Source: Deferribacteres bacterium (GTDB taxonomy: Bacteria; Zhuqueibacterota; Zhuqueibacteria; Zhuqueibacterales; Geothermadaptataceae). Taken from it: a stretch of DNA of 64,000 nt. The position numbers and the translations under genes are program-made. Below are positions 53,615 through 62,028 of the stretch, in pieces. The first letter of the stretch is position 1, and every line of letters starts with the position of its first letter. The notes beneath the pieces were generated by a model. That model worked only from the letters and a program-made list of their open reading frames with translations. It was not told the origin of the DNA and did no database searches. The stretch covers positions 124,001 to 188,000 of the forward strand of contig JACKDF010000006.1 of the NCBI GenBank assembly GCA_020633655.1, read 5' to 3'.

Positions 53615-55478
53615 TTATTCTCTGTTTTAATTGTTCAACTTTATCGCGGTACATCTTGTTGTCGGGATTTTTCTTTAACAGCACTTCGAAAACATTCACG
53701 GCTTTTGCATATTGGCCTTGTGCAGCGTAAATTTCGCCCAACGTTGGAGTCACAATTCTGTCGCGTTCTATCTCAAAGGAGGATGTGTCCAGTGCAAGTG
53801 TCCTGGGTTCCTGTGGATCATTCTCACTCGTCACTGAAGGTGTCGGTGCAGATTTTGTGCTTTTATCACTGGCCTCATCAACAGCGGCGATCATCGCATC
53901 GAGCTCCTCATGGTTTTTCTCTTCGCCGGCATCATCCGCAGGTATTTCGAAATCGTCCAGATCATTCTCGGATTTTGCGGTTTCTTGTTCGTCTTCCAGG
54001 CCGGGGATACTTGCCGTGTGAAAAATTTCGCCCTTTTTCTCGTTATCCTCAGCTCCAGGCTGCTTGGTTTTGGACGATTTTTCGTGTTCAACAGGTTTCT
54101 GTTCTTCTATTGTTTCTGTAGATGCCTGTATCTTGTGTCCGAAAATCTGATCGATAATTTGTTCGGGAGTTTCCTTGTCAGAACTTTCGCTTTTCTTATT
54201 CAGATTGTCAACTTCATGTTCCGTAGCCGGCTTATGCTTTTGCTCGGCTTTTACTGGGGATTCACTCTGTGTGGTTTTTGATTTTTGCGAATCCTCTGCA
54301 CTATGCTGTGTTTTGAATTCCTTGTCTAGGGCATCGAAGAAATCTTCGCCTTCTTCATTTGCCCCTTCTTCCTGCTGAATAAAATCGAGATCGCTATCGG
54401 CGATAGGTTTTAAATTTTCCAATGCCTTTCGTTCCATCGAATCGATCTTATTAAATTCGATGGTCTCATCGCCGGAGAGAGAGTCCAATGGTTCCGGTTG
54501 TTTTGTATCTTTGGATTTGAGTTTACTTTCTGCAATCTCTTCGACAGGCTCCTGAGGAACGTTGGGATCATAGGGTCTGACTTTAATCCCCTGTAAAATA
54601 TCATCATCCGGAATTTCCATATGGAGGCGGGTTGCCTCTTGATCTGCTACTTCGTCTATTTCAGCTTTTTTTACATCCGCAGCTTCGGAATCATCACTAA
54701 CTTCAAATTGTCCCTGTTCGTCTATTTCATTTGGTAACTCATCAGAATGGGATAAAATTTCGAAATGGTTTTTAGAGGATTCCGTACTTCGGTCATCGAA
54801 AATATCGTCAAGAATTGAGGTTACATTTTCTGAAACCGGTGATTCGATCGATTCAAATTCGATGGTTTTTGCTGATTTATCGTCTTCAACAAAGAGATCG
54901 TCCTCAATATTAATGGAGGATGTTTCCATTTGCTGGTAGTCTGTTTTGTGTTCGATTCTCCGGGCTTGCTGGTCGGATTTGCCGAATTGTGTAATTTTAA
55001 GGTCGCTTTTTGTCGATGAAATAGCCAACGCTTCTTCCGAGGGTGTAACCACTCGTTGTTCACTGGCAACCTCTTGTTTCAGGCGCTCATACTCTCTTGT
55101 CAATTCCGCGTTTAGGGGATCGATTTTTAAGATTTCACCATAACTTTTCAGGCATGCTTCTACCCAACCAGCTTCTTTCATCAAGTCCCCGGTATATTTG
55201 TGGGCAGCGATATGCTTTGGTTCGAAAAGGAGAACGCGTTTGAATTCTTTTTCGGCCAGATCAAACATCTTTTTTTCCAGGTAGCATTTGCCCAGAACCA
55301 TATGACCGGTAACATAGTAAGGATGTTTTCGAATGCCTTCCTCGCAGATTCGAATGGCTTCATCTGTTTTGCCTCGCATCAACAGTGCCTCGGCAACTCG
55401 GGCAAAAATGACGGAATCTGGATTTTGTTGCAGTATACTTTTAAGGTTGTCGAATTTCATGTCTGATTCATTGTACAT
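53595..55478 (-). CDS. TPR protein with long acidic disordered centre
   Basis: The 627-residue protein has tetratricopeptide repeats at about residues 10-125 (FARVAEALLMRGKTDEAIRICEEGIRKHPYY; HMVLGKCYLEKKMFDLAEKEFKRVLLFEPKH). A middle of roughly 400 residues very rich in Asp, Glu, Ser, Lys and Gln follows, without a visible fold. A final TPR unit closes the protein (TLGEIYAAQGQYAKAVNVFEVLLKKNPDN). There is no signal peptide, so a cytosolic scaffold is likely. It is the first gene of the compact minus-strand run ending in glnE. I do not recognise a named family. Confidence 0.75.
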   Translation of the reverse strand: MYNESDMKFDNLKSILQQNPDSVIFARVAEALLMRGKTDEAIRICEEGIRKHPYYVTGHMVLGKCYLEKKMFDLAEKEFKRVLLFEPKHIAAHKYTGDLMKEAGWVEACLKSYGEILKIDPLNAELTREYERLKQEVASEQRVVTPSEEALAISSTKSDLKITQFGKSDQQARRIEHKTDYQQMETSSINIEDDLFVEDDKSAKTIEFESIESPVSENVTSILDDIFDDRSTESSKNHFEILSHSDELPNEIDEQGQFEVSDDSEAADVKKAEIDEVADQEATRLHMEIPDDDILQGIKVRPYDPNVPQEPVEEIAESKLKSKDTKQPEPLDSLSGDETIEFNKIDSMERKALENLKPIADSDLDFIQQEEGANEEGEDFFDALDKEFKTQHSAEDSQKSKTTQSESPVKAEQKHKPATEHEVDNLNKKSESSDKETPEQIIDQIFGHKIQASTETIEEQKPVEHEKSSKTKQPGAEDNEKKGEIFHTASIPGLEDEQETAKSENDLDDFEIPADDAGEEKNHEELDAMIAAVDEASDKSTKSAPTPSVTSENDPQEPRTLALDTSSFEIERDRIVTPTLGEIYAAQGQYAKAVNVFEVLLKKNPDNKMYRDKVEQLKQRINESTNA

Positions 55479-55668
55479 TGTTGCGCCTCCTGCGGCCTGT
55501 TTTTATGACCATTGCGTATTTTATAGCTCACTATTTGGCAAAGCTAATCCCTAAGCATATGCAAGGTGATATAATTTTATCCTTGAACACGCTCAGCCTG
55601 CCCAAACTCAATAGCCATTTGATTTTGAAATGAAAACAGCAGCAAAAAATTGAATAAATGCTGTTAAA

Positions 55669-56181
55669 TCACCATCCCGAAATGGATCGGTTCAGAACTT
55701 CTTCTGTGATCTTCGAGATCGCTTCTGTGATGGCTTCTTCACGTGTGGTGTTGCTGGTACTGCCTCCGTTGGGAGCATAGGTTCCTACCTGGCTCAAATT
55801 ATCTTCCCACACGATCTTGCGTTTTTGCAAATCTTCAAATTTAACTTGTACTGAAACGGTGACCCGAATTTCATTGACTGTTTCGGAACGGTTAAACGCA
55901 CCGGCACCGTCGCGAACTGCAAGTAACCGTCCGGTGATGATTGAATCGGCATTGCGCTGGTCCGCGATTTTCAGAGTATTATCTTTAGAAAATGCATCGA
56001 TAAGTGCGTTCGTTAGATCATCTTTGACACCAAATTCAGCGGTGTCGTCCTGAAAAGTGGGTATCGCGATCGTCTTTAAATGCGGTAAGGTTGAACCGGA
56101 AAAACTGTAGTATCCACATCCAGTAAAGACTATGAGCACAACTCCGGAAAGAAATGAACGAAATTTAAAATGGTAAATCAT
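55669..56181 (-). CDS. lptE: LptE-family lipopolysaccharide assembly lipoprotein
   Basis: The 170-residue protein has a lipobox (IVFTGCGYYSFSGSTLPHLKTIAIPTFQD), with Cys22 as the likely lipidated residue and the Y-S-F-S-G-S-xLP opening typical of LptE-family proteins in Bacteroidota-like bacteria. LptE plugs LptD in the outer membrane. The ending of regular beta strands and a C-terminal helix (EEAITEAISKITEEVL) fits. Its start overlaps the end of the sigma-54 activator gene by 17 bases. The rest of the Lpt system is outside the window. Confidence 0.82.
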   Translation of the reverse strand: MIYHFKFRSFLSGVVLIVFTGCGYYSFSGSTLPHLKTIAIPTFQDDTAEFGVKDDLTNALIDAFSKDNTLKIADQRNADSIITGRLLAVRDGAGAFNRSETVNEIRVTVSVQVKFEDLQKRKIVWEDNLSQVGTYAPNGGSTSNTTREEAITEAISKITEEVLNRSISGW

Positions 56182-57346
56182 ATTCTTTTATTTTTCTGTA
56201 TAAAGTACGTTCACTTATTTCCAGTAATATGGCGGCTTTGCGTTTGTTGCCACCTGTTTTTTCCAGTGCACGGTAGATCAGTTCTTGTTCCATTTGCTGC
56301 ATCGTCGGGAAAACATCCTCTGTCTCATCTTCGATTTTTTCGATATTGGCCGGATATTGTTCAATATTGTTTTTGTCCACCGAAAAACCGGGCATCAGCC
56401 TGCGGTTGGGCATGAGATATTTGCCAAGCACAGCTTCGCGCAATTGTGCAATTTCATGTTTGATTTCGAAAAGGGCACGGTAGAGAAATTCTCTCTCCAA
56501 TTCTTCGCTTGAACGCTGCACATGGATTGGCAATTGCGGATCGAAGCGGAAGTGTGAAGGCGCTGGCAGACGGTTTTGTACGGCACTGCTGCCAATATGC
56601 ATGCCTCTTTCCATGACGATAATGCTTTCAACGAAATTTTTCAGCTCACGTATATTTCCCGGCCAATCATAATGGACCATGAGATCGATGGCATCTTCAC
56701 TAAATCCCGCGTATTCGATGCGGTTCTGTTCACAAAAGGACTCCGCAAAATGGTTGATCAGCAGAGGAATATCCTGCTTGCGTTCCCGAAGCGAGGGCAC
56801 ATGTATATTGACTGCGTTCAGGCGATAATACAAGTCTTCCCGGAAACGTCCTTCACGAACTTCACCTAACAAATCACGATTGGTGGCTGCGATGATCCGC
56901 ACATCGATGCTTTTCGAGGTGCTGCCGCCAACGCGTAAAATTTCCCGGTTTTCCAGAACACGAAGCAATCTTACCTGGGTTTCCAGGGGCATTTCGCCAA
57001 TTTCGTCTAAAAAAATTGTTCCACCTTCGGCTAACTCAAAATAGCCCTTTCGCTGCCCGACCGCGCCTGTAAAAGAACCTTTTTCATGACCAAAAAGCTC
57101 GGAATCCATAATGCCTTCGGGAATAGCACCGGCATTGACAACGACAAAAGGACCATTATTGCGGGAGCTTAATGCATGGATCGCGTTGGCCACAAGCTCC
57201 TTGCCTGTACCGCTCTCTCCATTGATGAGTACGATGATATTCGTTGCCGCAACCTGTTCAATGGTACGCAGTATTTGTTCCAAAGCGGGTGAATTGCCGA
57301 TGAAGCCAAGGTTTTTGCGAATTTTTAAAAGTTGTCGATCATCCAT
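56165..57346 (-). CDS. sigma-54-dependent activator without receiver domain
   Basis: The 393-residue protein starts almost at once with the AAA+ domain: Walker A GESGTGKE, the sigma-54 contact loop as GSFTGA (Ser in place of the common Ala), Walker B GGTIFLDEIGEM, and the sensor residues near NVRELKNFVE-like WPGNIRELKNF. After a linker of about 90 residues it ends in a Fis-type helix-turn-helix (GGNKRKAAILLEISERTLYRKIKEY). Lacking a receiver or other input domain, it may be constitutive or controlled by a partner. The overlap with lptE suggests a shared transcript. Confidence 0.92.
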   Translation of the reverse strand: MDDRQLLKIRKNLGFIGNSPALEQILRTIEQVAATNIIVLINGESGTGKELVANAIHALSSRNNGPFVVVNAGAIPEGIMDSELFGHEKGSFTGAVGQRKGYFELAEGGTIFLDEIGEMPLETQVRLLRVLENREILRVGGSTSKSIDVRIIAATNRDLLGEVREGRFREDLYYRLNAVNIHVPSLRERKQDIPLLINHFAESFCEQNRIEYAGFSEDAIDLMVHYDWPGNIRELKNFVESIIVMERGMHIGSSAVQNRLPAPSHFRFDPQLPIHVQRSSEELEREFLYRALFEIKHEIAQLREAVLGKYLMPNRRLMPGFSVDKNNIEQYPANIEKIEDETEDVFPTMQQMEQELIYRALEKTGGNKRKAAILLEISERTLYRKIKEYDLPF

Positions 57347-57372
57347 TTTCTAGTACGTTTCATTGACAGATA

Positions 57373-58305
57373 TTATACCTGCACTGATTGTTTTTCCATG
57401 AAGAACTTGATAGTTTCCAGCAAACCGGATCGCAAATCTATTTGTGGCTCCCATCCCAATTCTTTTTGTATTTTCGCGTAGGATAAAACACTTCGCACTT
57501 GTTCGCCTTGTTTGGCGGGTACATGTTTTTCCGGTTTGTTCATTCCAGTACCGTTATTGAGCTCACGGAAGATTTTGTTTATATCAGTTTCTATTCCGGT
57601 TCCAACATTGTAAATGGCATTTTCGCCATGTTCCAGAGCGAGCAGATTAGCTCGCACAACATCGTTTACATGAACAAAGTCACGTGTCTGTTTCCCATCG
57701 CCGTTGATAACAGGCTGCTGCCCGGATAAAAGAAGCTTGCAGAAAATCGCCACCACACCTGCTTCACCGTGCGGATTTTGACGCGGGCCATATACATTGG
57801 CGTAACGCAAAAGCGCGTAAGACGTTCCCGAACTTTGTGCGAAATAATGGATATAGCGCTCACCCGCCAGCTTGGCAATACCGTAAGGTGAATCCGGCCA
57901 TTGCCGGTGATTTTCGGTTGCTGGAAATTCAATTTGTTCACCATAGCTGGCACCACCTGAACTTGCAAATAAAATTCGCTTAACACCCGAACCGGCACAA
58001 GCCCGCAGCAGATTGATGGTTCCCATAATATTCGTATCCGCATCGAAACGTGGGTCCTCGACAGATTTTCGAACGTCCATTTGTGCGGCTTGGTGCAAAA
58101 CCGCATCGAAACGCTCCTGTTTGAGTACGGACATCAGTTCGTCACTGCGAATATCAAGTTCAAAAAAGTGTGCTGCTGCGTTTATGTTTTCTTCTTGACC
58201 TGTGATCATGTTATCAACAATTGCGACCTCATGACCATTGTCGATAAGTGCATCGACGATGTGTGATCCAATAAATCCGGCTCCGCCGGTAACTAAGATT
58301 TTCAT
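57373..58305 (-). CDS. NAD-dependent nucleotide-sugar epimerase/dehydratase
   Basis: The 310-residue short-chain dehydrogenase begins MKILVTGGAGFIGSHIVDAL (Rossmann GxxGxxG) and has the catalytic Ser in FASSGGASYG and Tyr-x3-Lys in SPYGIAKLAGE. The sequence LRYANVYGPRQNPHGEAGVVAIF and the C-terminal substrate region resemble UDP-glucose 4-epimerase (GalE-like) enzymes. The start at 58305 gives the correct N-terminus, with AAGGAG 11 bases upstream; an extension to 58455 has no support. The exact sugar is not known. Confidence 0.88.
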   Translation of the reverse strand: MKILVTGGAGFIGSHIVDALIDNGHEVAIVDNMITGQEENINAAAHFFELDIRSDELMSVLKQERFDAVLHQAAQMDVRKSVEDPRFDADTNIMGTINLLRACAGSGVKRILFASSGGASYGEQIEFPATENHRQWPDSPYGIAKLAGERYIHYFAQSSGTSYALLRYANVYGPRQNPHGEAGVVAIFCKLLLSGQQPVINGDGKQTRDFVHVNDVVRANLLALEHGENAIYNVGTGIETDINKIFRELNNGTGMNKPEKHVPAKQGEQVRSVLSYAKIQKELGWEPQIDLRSGLLETIKFFMEKQSVQV

Positions 58306-58480
58306 TGTAAACAAGACTCCTTCTACGTTTCTCGTGTTGCAGTATCTACAGGGTGATTTGTTGTCGTGAACCTGTCTCCTTTGCATTTTTTCGCCAGACT
58401 TCCTCTGAAGAACGAAAAAAGAGCAGTGAATATTTCCTGCTAACGGTATACGCATGATTTATGCGAGAGAGTAAATTCAC

Positions 58481-59755
58481 TCAGAAATATTTCAGGGCTT
58501 TTGCTCCAATATCTTTGCGATAATAAACGCCTTCAAAATCTATTTTATCGACCGCTTTATAGACGAATTCCCGGCTCGTGTTAAAATTATCACTTTGTGC
58601 AACAACAGAGAGTACACGTCCGCCTGCCGTTACCAATTCACCGTTCGCACTTAGACTTGTGCCACTATGAAATACCAGAAACTGCTCCTCGTCGATGTTT
58701 TTCAAGCCGGTGATCACTTTTCCACTTTCATAGGGTCCCGGATATCCCCCGGATGCCAGAACGACGCACACTGCAGATTGGCGTGAATGACCTATTTTGC
58801 ACTCTGCTATTTTTCCATGAGCGGCTTTAAAAAGAAGCTCTGCCAGATCGGTTTTGAGAAGCGGTAAAATAACCTGCGCCTCCGGATCACCAAAACGGCA
58901 GTTGTATTCCAAAACTTTTGCCTGATCATTTTCAATCATTAAACCAATAAAGAGAACACCTTTGTACGCTGTGCCTTCTTGCTGCATACCAGATATCGTC
59001 GGCTGGATGATTTCTTTTTCGACTTTCTCGAGCAAATCATTTGTGACAATCGGTGCAGGAGCGTAAGTGCCCATGCCGCCGGTGTTCGGCCCTTTGTCGC
59101 CATCGAATATTGCTTTGTGATCCTGAGCCGGGGCAAGGACGATGTAATTTTTTCCATCACATAAAGCAAAAACAGAGGCTTCTTCACCAGAGAGAAATTC
59201 TTCAATAAGAACCTTTGATCCGGCACTGCCAAATTCTTTTTTCAACATACAGCGTTGCAGAGCTAGTTGTGCTTCCTTAAAATCGTGTACGATGATCGCG
59301 CCTTTACCTGCTGCCAATCCATCAGCTTTCACAACACATGGATAGGAAGTTGTTTCTGCGTATGCCACAGCGGCTTCATAGTCAGTGAATGACTCACTCG
59401 CAGCTGCCGGGATATGGTAATTTTTCATGAAGTTTTTTGAAAAGACCTTGGAGCCTTCCAGTGACGCAGCTTTTTTTGAAGGGCCAAATATTGTTAAACC
59501 TTTTGCTTCAAAGGCGTCTACTATGCCAGCAACCAGAGGTGCTTCCGGGCCTGGAATTGTTAGATCAATCTGGTGCTTTTCGGCAAAATCCAGCAGCCCT
59601 TCGATGTTATTTACAGCAATGGGCACACACGAGGCTACTTCGGCAATACCTGGGTTGCCAGGTGCACAAAAGAGTTCTGTTACCTGACGGCTTTGATGCA
59701 GCTTCCAGGCAAGGGCATGCTCTCTCGCTCCGCTACCTATAATTAAAATCTTCAT
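58481..59755 (-). CDS. purD: phosphoribosylamine-glycine ligase
   Basis: The 424-residue enzyme joins glycine to phosphoribosylamine in the second step of purine synthesis. It has the N-terminal MKILIIGSGAREHALAWKL, the ATP-grasp core (KADGLAAGKGAIIVHDFKEA), the GPNTGGMGTYAPAP loop and VLEYNCRFGDPEAQ. It is full length. uvrB lies 12 bases upstream. Regulation by a purine riboswitch is not seen. Confidence 0.97.
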   Translation of the reverse strand: MKILIIGSGAREHALAWKLHQSRQVTELFCAPGNPGIAEVASCVPIAVNNIEGLLDFAEKHQIDLTIPGPEAPLVAGIVDAFEAKGLTIFGPSKKAASLEGSKVFSKNFMKNYHIPAAASESFTDYEAAVAYAETTSYPCVVKADGLAAGKGAIIVHDFKEAQLALQRCMLKKEFGSAGSKVLIEEFLSGEEASVFALCDGKNYIVLAPAQDHKAIFDGDKGPNTGGMGTYAPAPIVTNDLLEKVEKEIIQPTISGMQQEGTAYKGVLFIGLMIENDQAKVLEYNCRFGDPEAQVILPLLKTDLAELLFKAAHGKIAECKIGHSRQSAVCVVLASGGYPGPYESGKVITGLKNIDEEQFLVFHSGTSLSANGELVTAGGRVLSVVAQSDNFNTSREFVYKAVDKIDFEGVYYRKDIGAKALKYF

Positions 59756-59767
59756 TTTACTTTTGGG

Positions 59768-61834
59768 TTAAAGGTTTTCTGAATCCTGTCTAGAATATTG
59801 ATTATAACCGGATTGGCCACCTCGTTTTTTGTTTGCCCGCAAGCGTTTTATTTCATCACGTAAAAGCGCGGCTTTCTCAAAATCCATAATCTCAGCTGCG
59901 GCCAGCATCTGGCGTTCGAGCAGATCCAATTTTTCTTCTCGTTCGAAGGGTGTCATTTTTTGCCACTGTGAATCAGACACTGCACTGTCGTTGCGTTGTG
60001 CATTTGCAGCATATTTTTCAGCACGCACATCGGCAACGCGCGTGGCCTGTAAAACTTCTTCTGCAGATTTATAGATCGTTTTCGGTGTCAGGCCTTTTTC
60101 CGTGTTGTAATCTTGCTGAATTTTGCGTCGCCGGTTTGTTTCATCGATTACAACCTGCATGGATTGGGTTACCTTATCCGCGTAAAATAAAACTGTACCT
60201 TCTACGTTTCGTGCTGCCCGTCCGGCAATCTGCAGTAAGCTGCGTTCACTGCGCAGAAATCCTTCCTTGTCTGCGTCTAAAATTGCGACCAAACCGACTT
60301 CGGGCAAATCCAATCCTTCCCGCAAAAGATTGATGCCAACCAGAACGTCGAATGCGGAAAGACGTAAATCACGCAGAATTTCAACACGGTCGAGAGCGTC
60401 AATTTCCGAGTGCAGATAACGCACACGAATATCCATTTCGGCTAAATAATCTGTGAGGTCTTCCGCCATGCGTTTGGTTAGGGTGGTGACCAGAACACGT
60501 TGGTTTTTTATAACACGTTTTTTGATTTCGCCAATCAGATTGTCGATTTGATTTTTAACAGGTCGTATTTCGATTTGTGGATCCAGCAAGCCGGTTGGGC
60601 GGATAACCTGTTCGACGACTGCGCCTTTGCAATTTTCCAGTTCGGTGTCAGCAGGAGTGGCAGAAATATAAATTGTCTGCGGAATTAATTCATCGAATTC
60701 TTCATAGCGCAGAGGTCGGTTGTCCAGGGCACAAGGTAGACGAAAACCATGTTCAACCAGTGATTCTTTACGAGCACGATCGCCACGGTACATACCACGA
60801 ATTTGCGGCAAGGTTGCATGGGATTCATCGATGATACAAAGAAAATCCTCGGGAAAATAATCGAGCAAAGTCAGTGGCCGTTCGCCAGGTTGTCTGCTGG
60901 TTAGCATTCGCGAATAGTTTTCCACACCACTACAATAGCCCAGCTCTTCCAGCATTTCTATATCGTACCGTGTGCGCATTTCAAGTCGTTGAGCTTCCAG
61001 CAATTTTCCTTTTGATTTAAAAAAATCCAGTCGCTCATCCAGCTCAATTTTTATTTGATTAATCGCACCCTTCAATTTCTCTTCCGAGGTAACGAAATGC
61101 TTGGCCGGAAAAATGGCAATTAAAGGCAAGTTTTCCAGAACTTCGGCTGTTAGAGGATCGACACGGGAAATGTTTTCGATCTCATTGCCAAACATTTCGA
61201 TCCGTATCGCTTCGCGCTCATAAGCGGGCATAACTTCGATGACATCGCCTCGCACGCGGAAGGTGCCACGGTCAAATTCGTAATCATTACGCGTGTAATG
61301 GATATTTACCAATTGTTCAAGGATGACATTCCGATCGATAAATTGCCCTTTTTCGAGCGTGTAGAGCTGATCTTTGTATTCTTTGGGATCACCGAGACCG
61401 TAGATACAGGAGACGGATGCAACGATAATCACATCTTTGCGTGTCAGCAAGGCGCTGGTGGCTTTCAGGCGTAAACGGTCGATTTCATCATTTATCGAAG
61501 TATCTTTTTCGATATAAGTGTCTGTCGTTGCGATATAGGCTTCTGGCTGGTAATAATCGTAATAGCTGATAAAGTATTCGACTGCGTTGTGTGGGAAAAA
61601 GCTTTTAAATTCGCTGTAGAGTTGCGCTGCCAGAGTCTTGTTGTGGGAAAATACCAGAGTTGGCTTGTTGATGTTTTGCAGCACATTGGCAATGGTGAAA
61701 GTCTTGCCGCTGCCTGTTACACCCAGAAGTGTTTGGTATTTATCTCCTCGTTTAAGCCCTTCTGTCAGTTCTTCAATCGCCCTGGGTTGATCACCCGTCG
61801 GCATGTACTCGGAAACGAGTTTAAATTTATGCAT
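59768..61834 (-). CDS. uvrB: excinuclease ABC subunit B
   Basis: The 688-residue helicase-like subunit loads UvrC at DNA lesions in nucleotide excision repair. It begins with the typical SEYMPTGDQPRAIEEL and Walker A LGVTGSGKT. It carries the beta-hairpin region SYYDYYQPEAYI, the DESHATLPQIRGMYRGDR motif, helicase motifs V/VI (GLDLPEVGLVAILDADKEGFLRS) and the C-terminal UVR segment (EREEKLDLLERQMLAAAEIMDFEKAALLRDEI) that binds UvrC. The length is normal. Confidence 0.98.
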   Translation of the reverse strand: MHKFKLVSEYMPTGDQPRAIEELTEGLKRGDKYQTLLGVTGSGKTFTIANVLQNINKPTLVFSHNKTLAAQLYSEFKSFFPHNAVEYFISYYDYYQPEAYIATTDTYIEKDTSINDEIDRLRLKATSALLTRKDVIIVASVSCIYGLGDPKEYKDQLYTLEKGQFIDRNVILEQLVNIHYTRNDYEFDRGTFRVRGDVIEVMPAYEREAIRIEMFGNEIENISRVDPLTAEVLENLPLIAIFPAKHFVTSEEKLKGAINQIKIELDERLDFFKSKGKLLEAQRLEMRTRYDIEMLEELGYCSGVENYSRMLTSRQPGERPLTLLDYFPEDFLCIIDESHATLPQIRGMYRGDRARKESLVEHGFRLPCALDNRPLRYEEFDELIPQTIYISATPADTELENCKGAVVEQVIRPTGLLDPQIEIRPVKNQIDNLIGEIKKRVIKNQRVLVTTLTKRMAEDLTDYLAEMDIRVRYLHSEIDALDRVEILRDLRLSAFDVLVGINLLREGLDLPEVGLVAILDADKEGFLRSERSLLQIAGRAARNVEGTVLFYADKVTQSMQVVIDETNRRRKIQQDYNTEKGLTPKTIYKSAEEVLQATRVADVRAEKYAANAQRNDSAVSDSQWQKMTPFEREEKLDLLERQMLAAAEIMDFEKAALLRDEIKRLRANKKRGGQSGYNQYSRQDSENL

Positions 61835-62028
61835 AATTCTTTATTTCTCTATCTATTAAGATGAACAATAAATATAGAATTCAGCTATACCAATGTCAAG
61901 CAGCAAATTCGTAAAAACCGCTTGCATTTAAGGTTCTTCGACGGTATATTTCCCAGCTATTGTAACAAGTAATGTAACCATGAAATTATCACTTTTTTTT
62001 AAACATCTGTGAGTTGGGAGTTTGGCCC

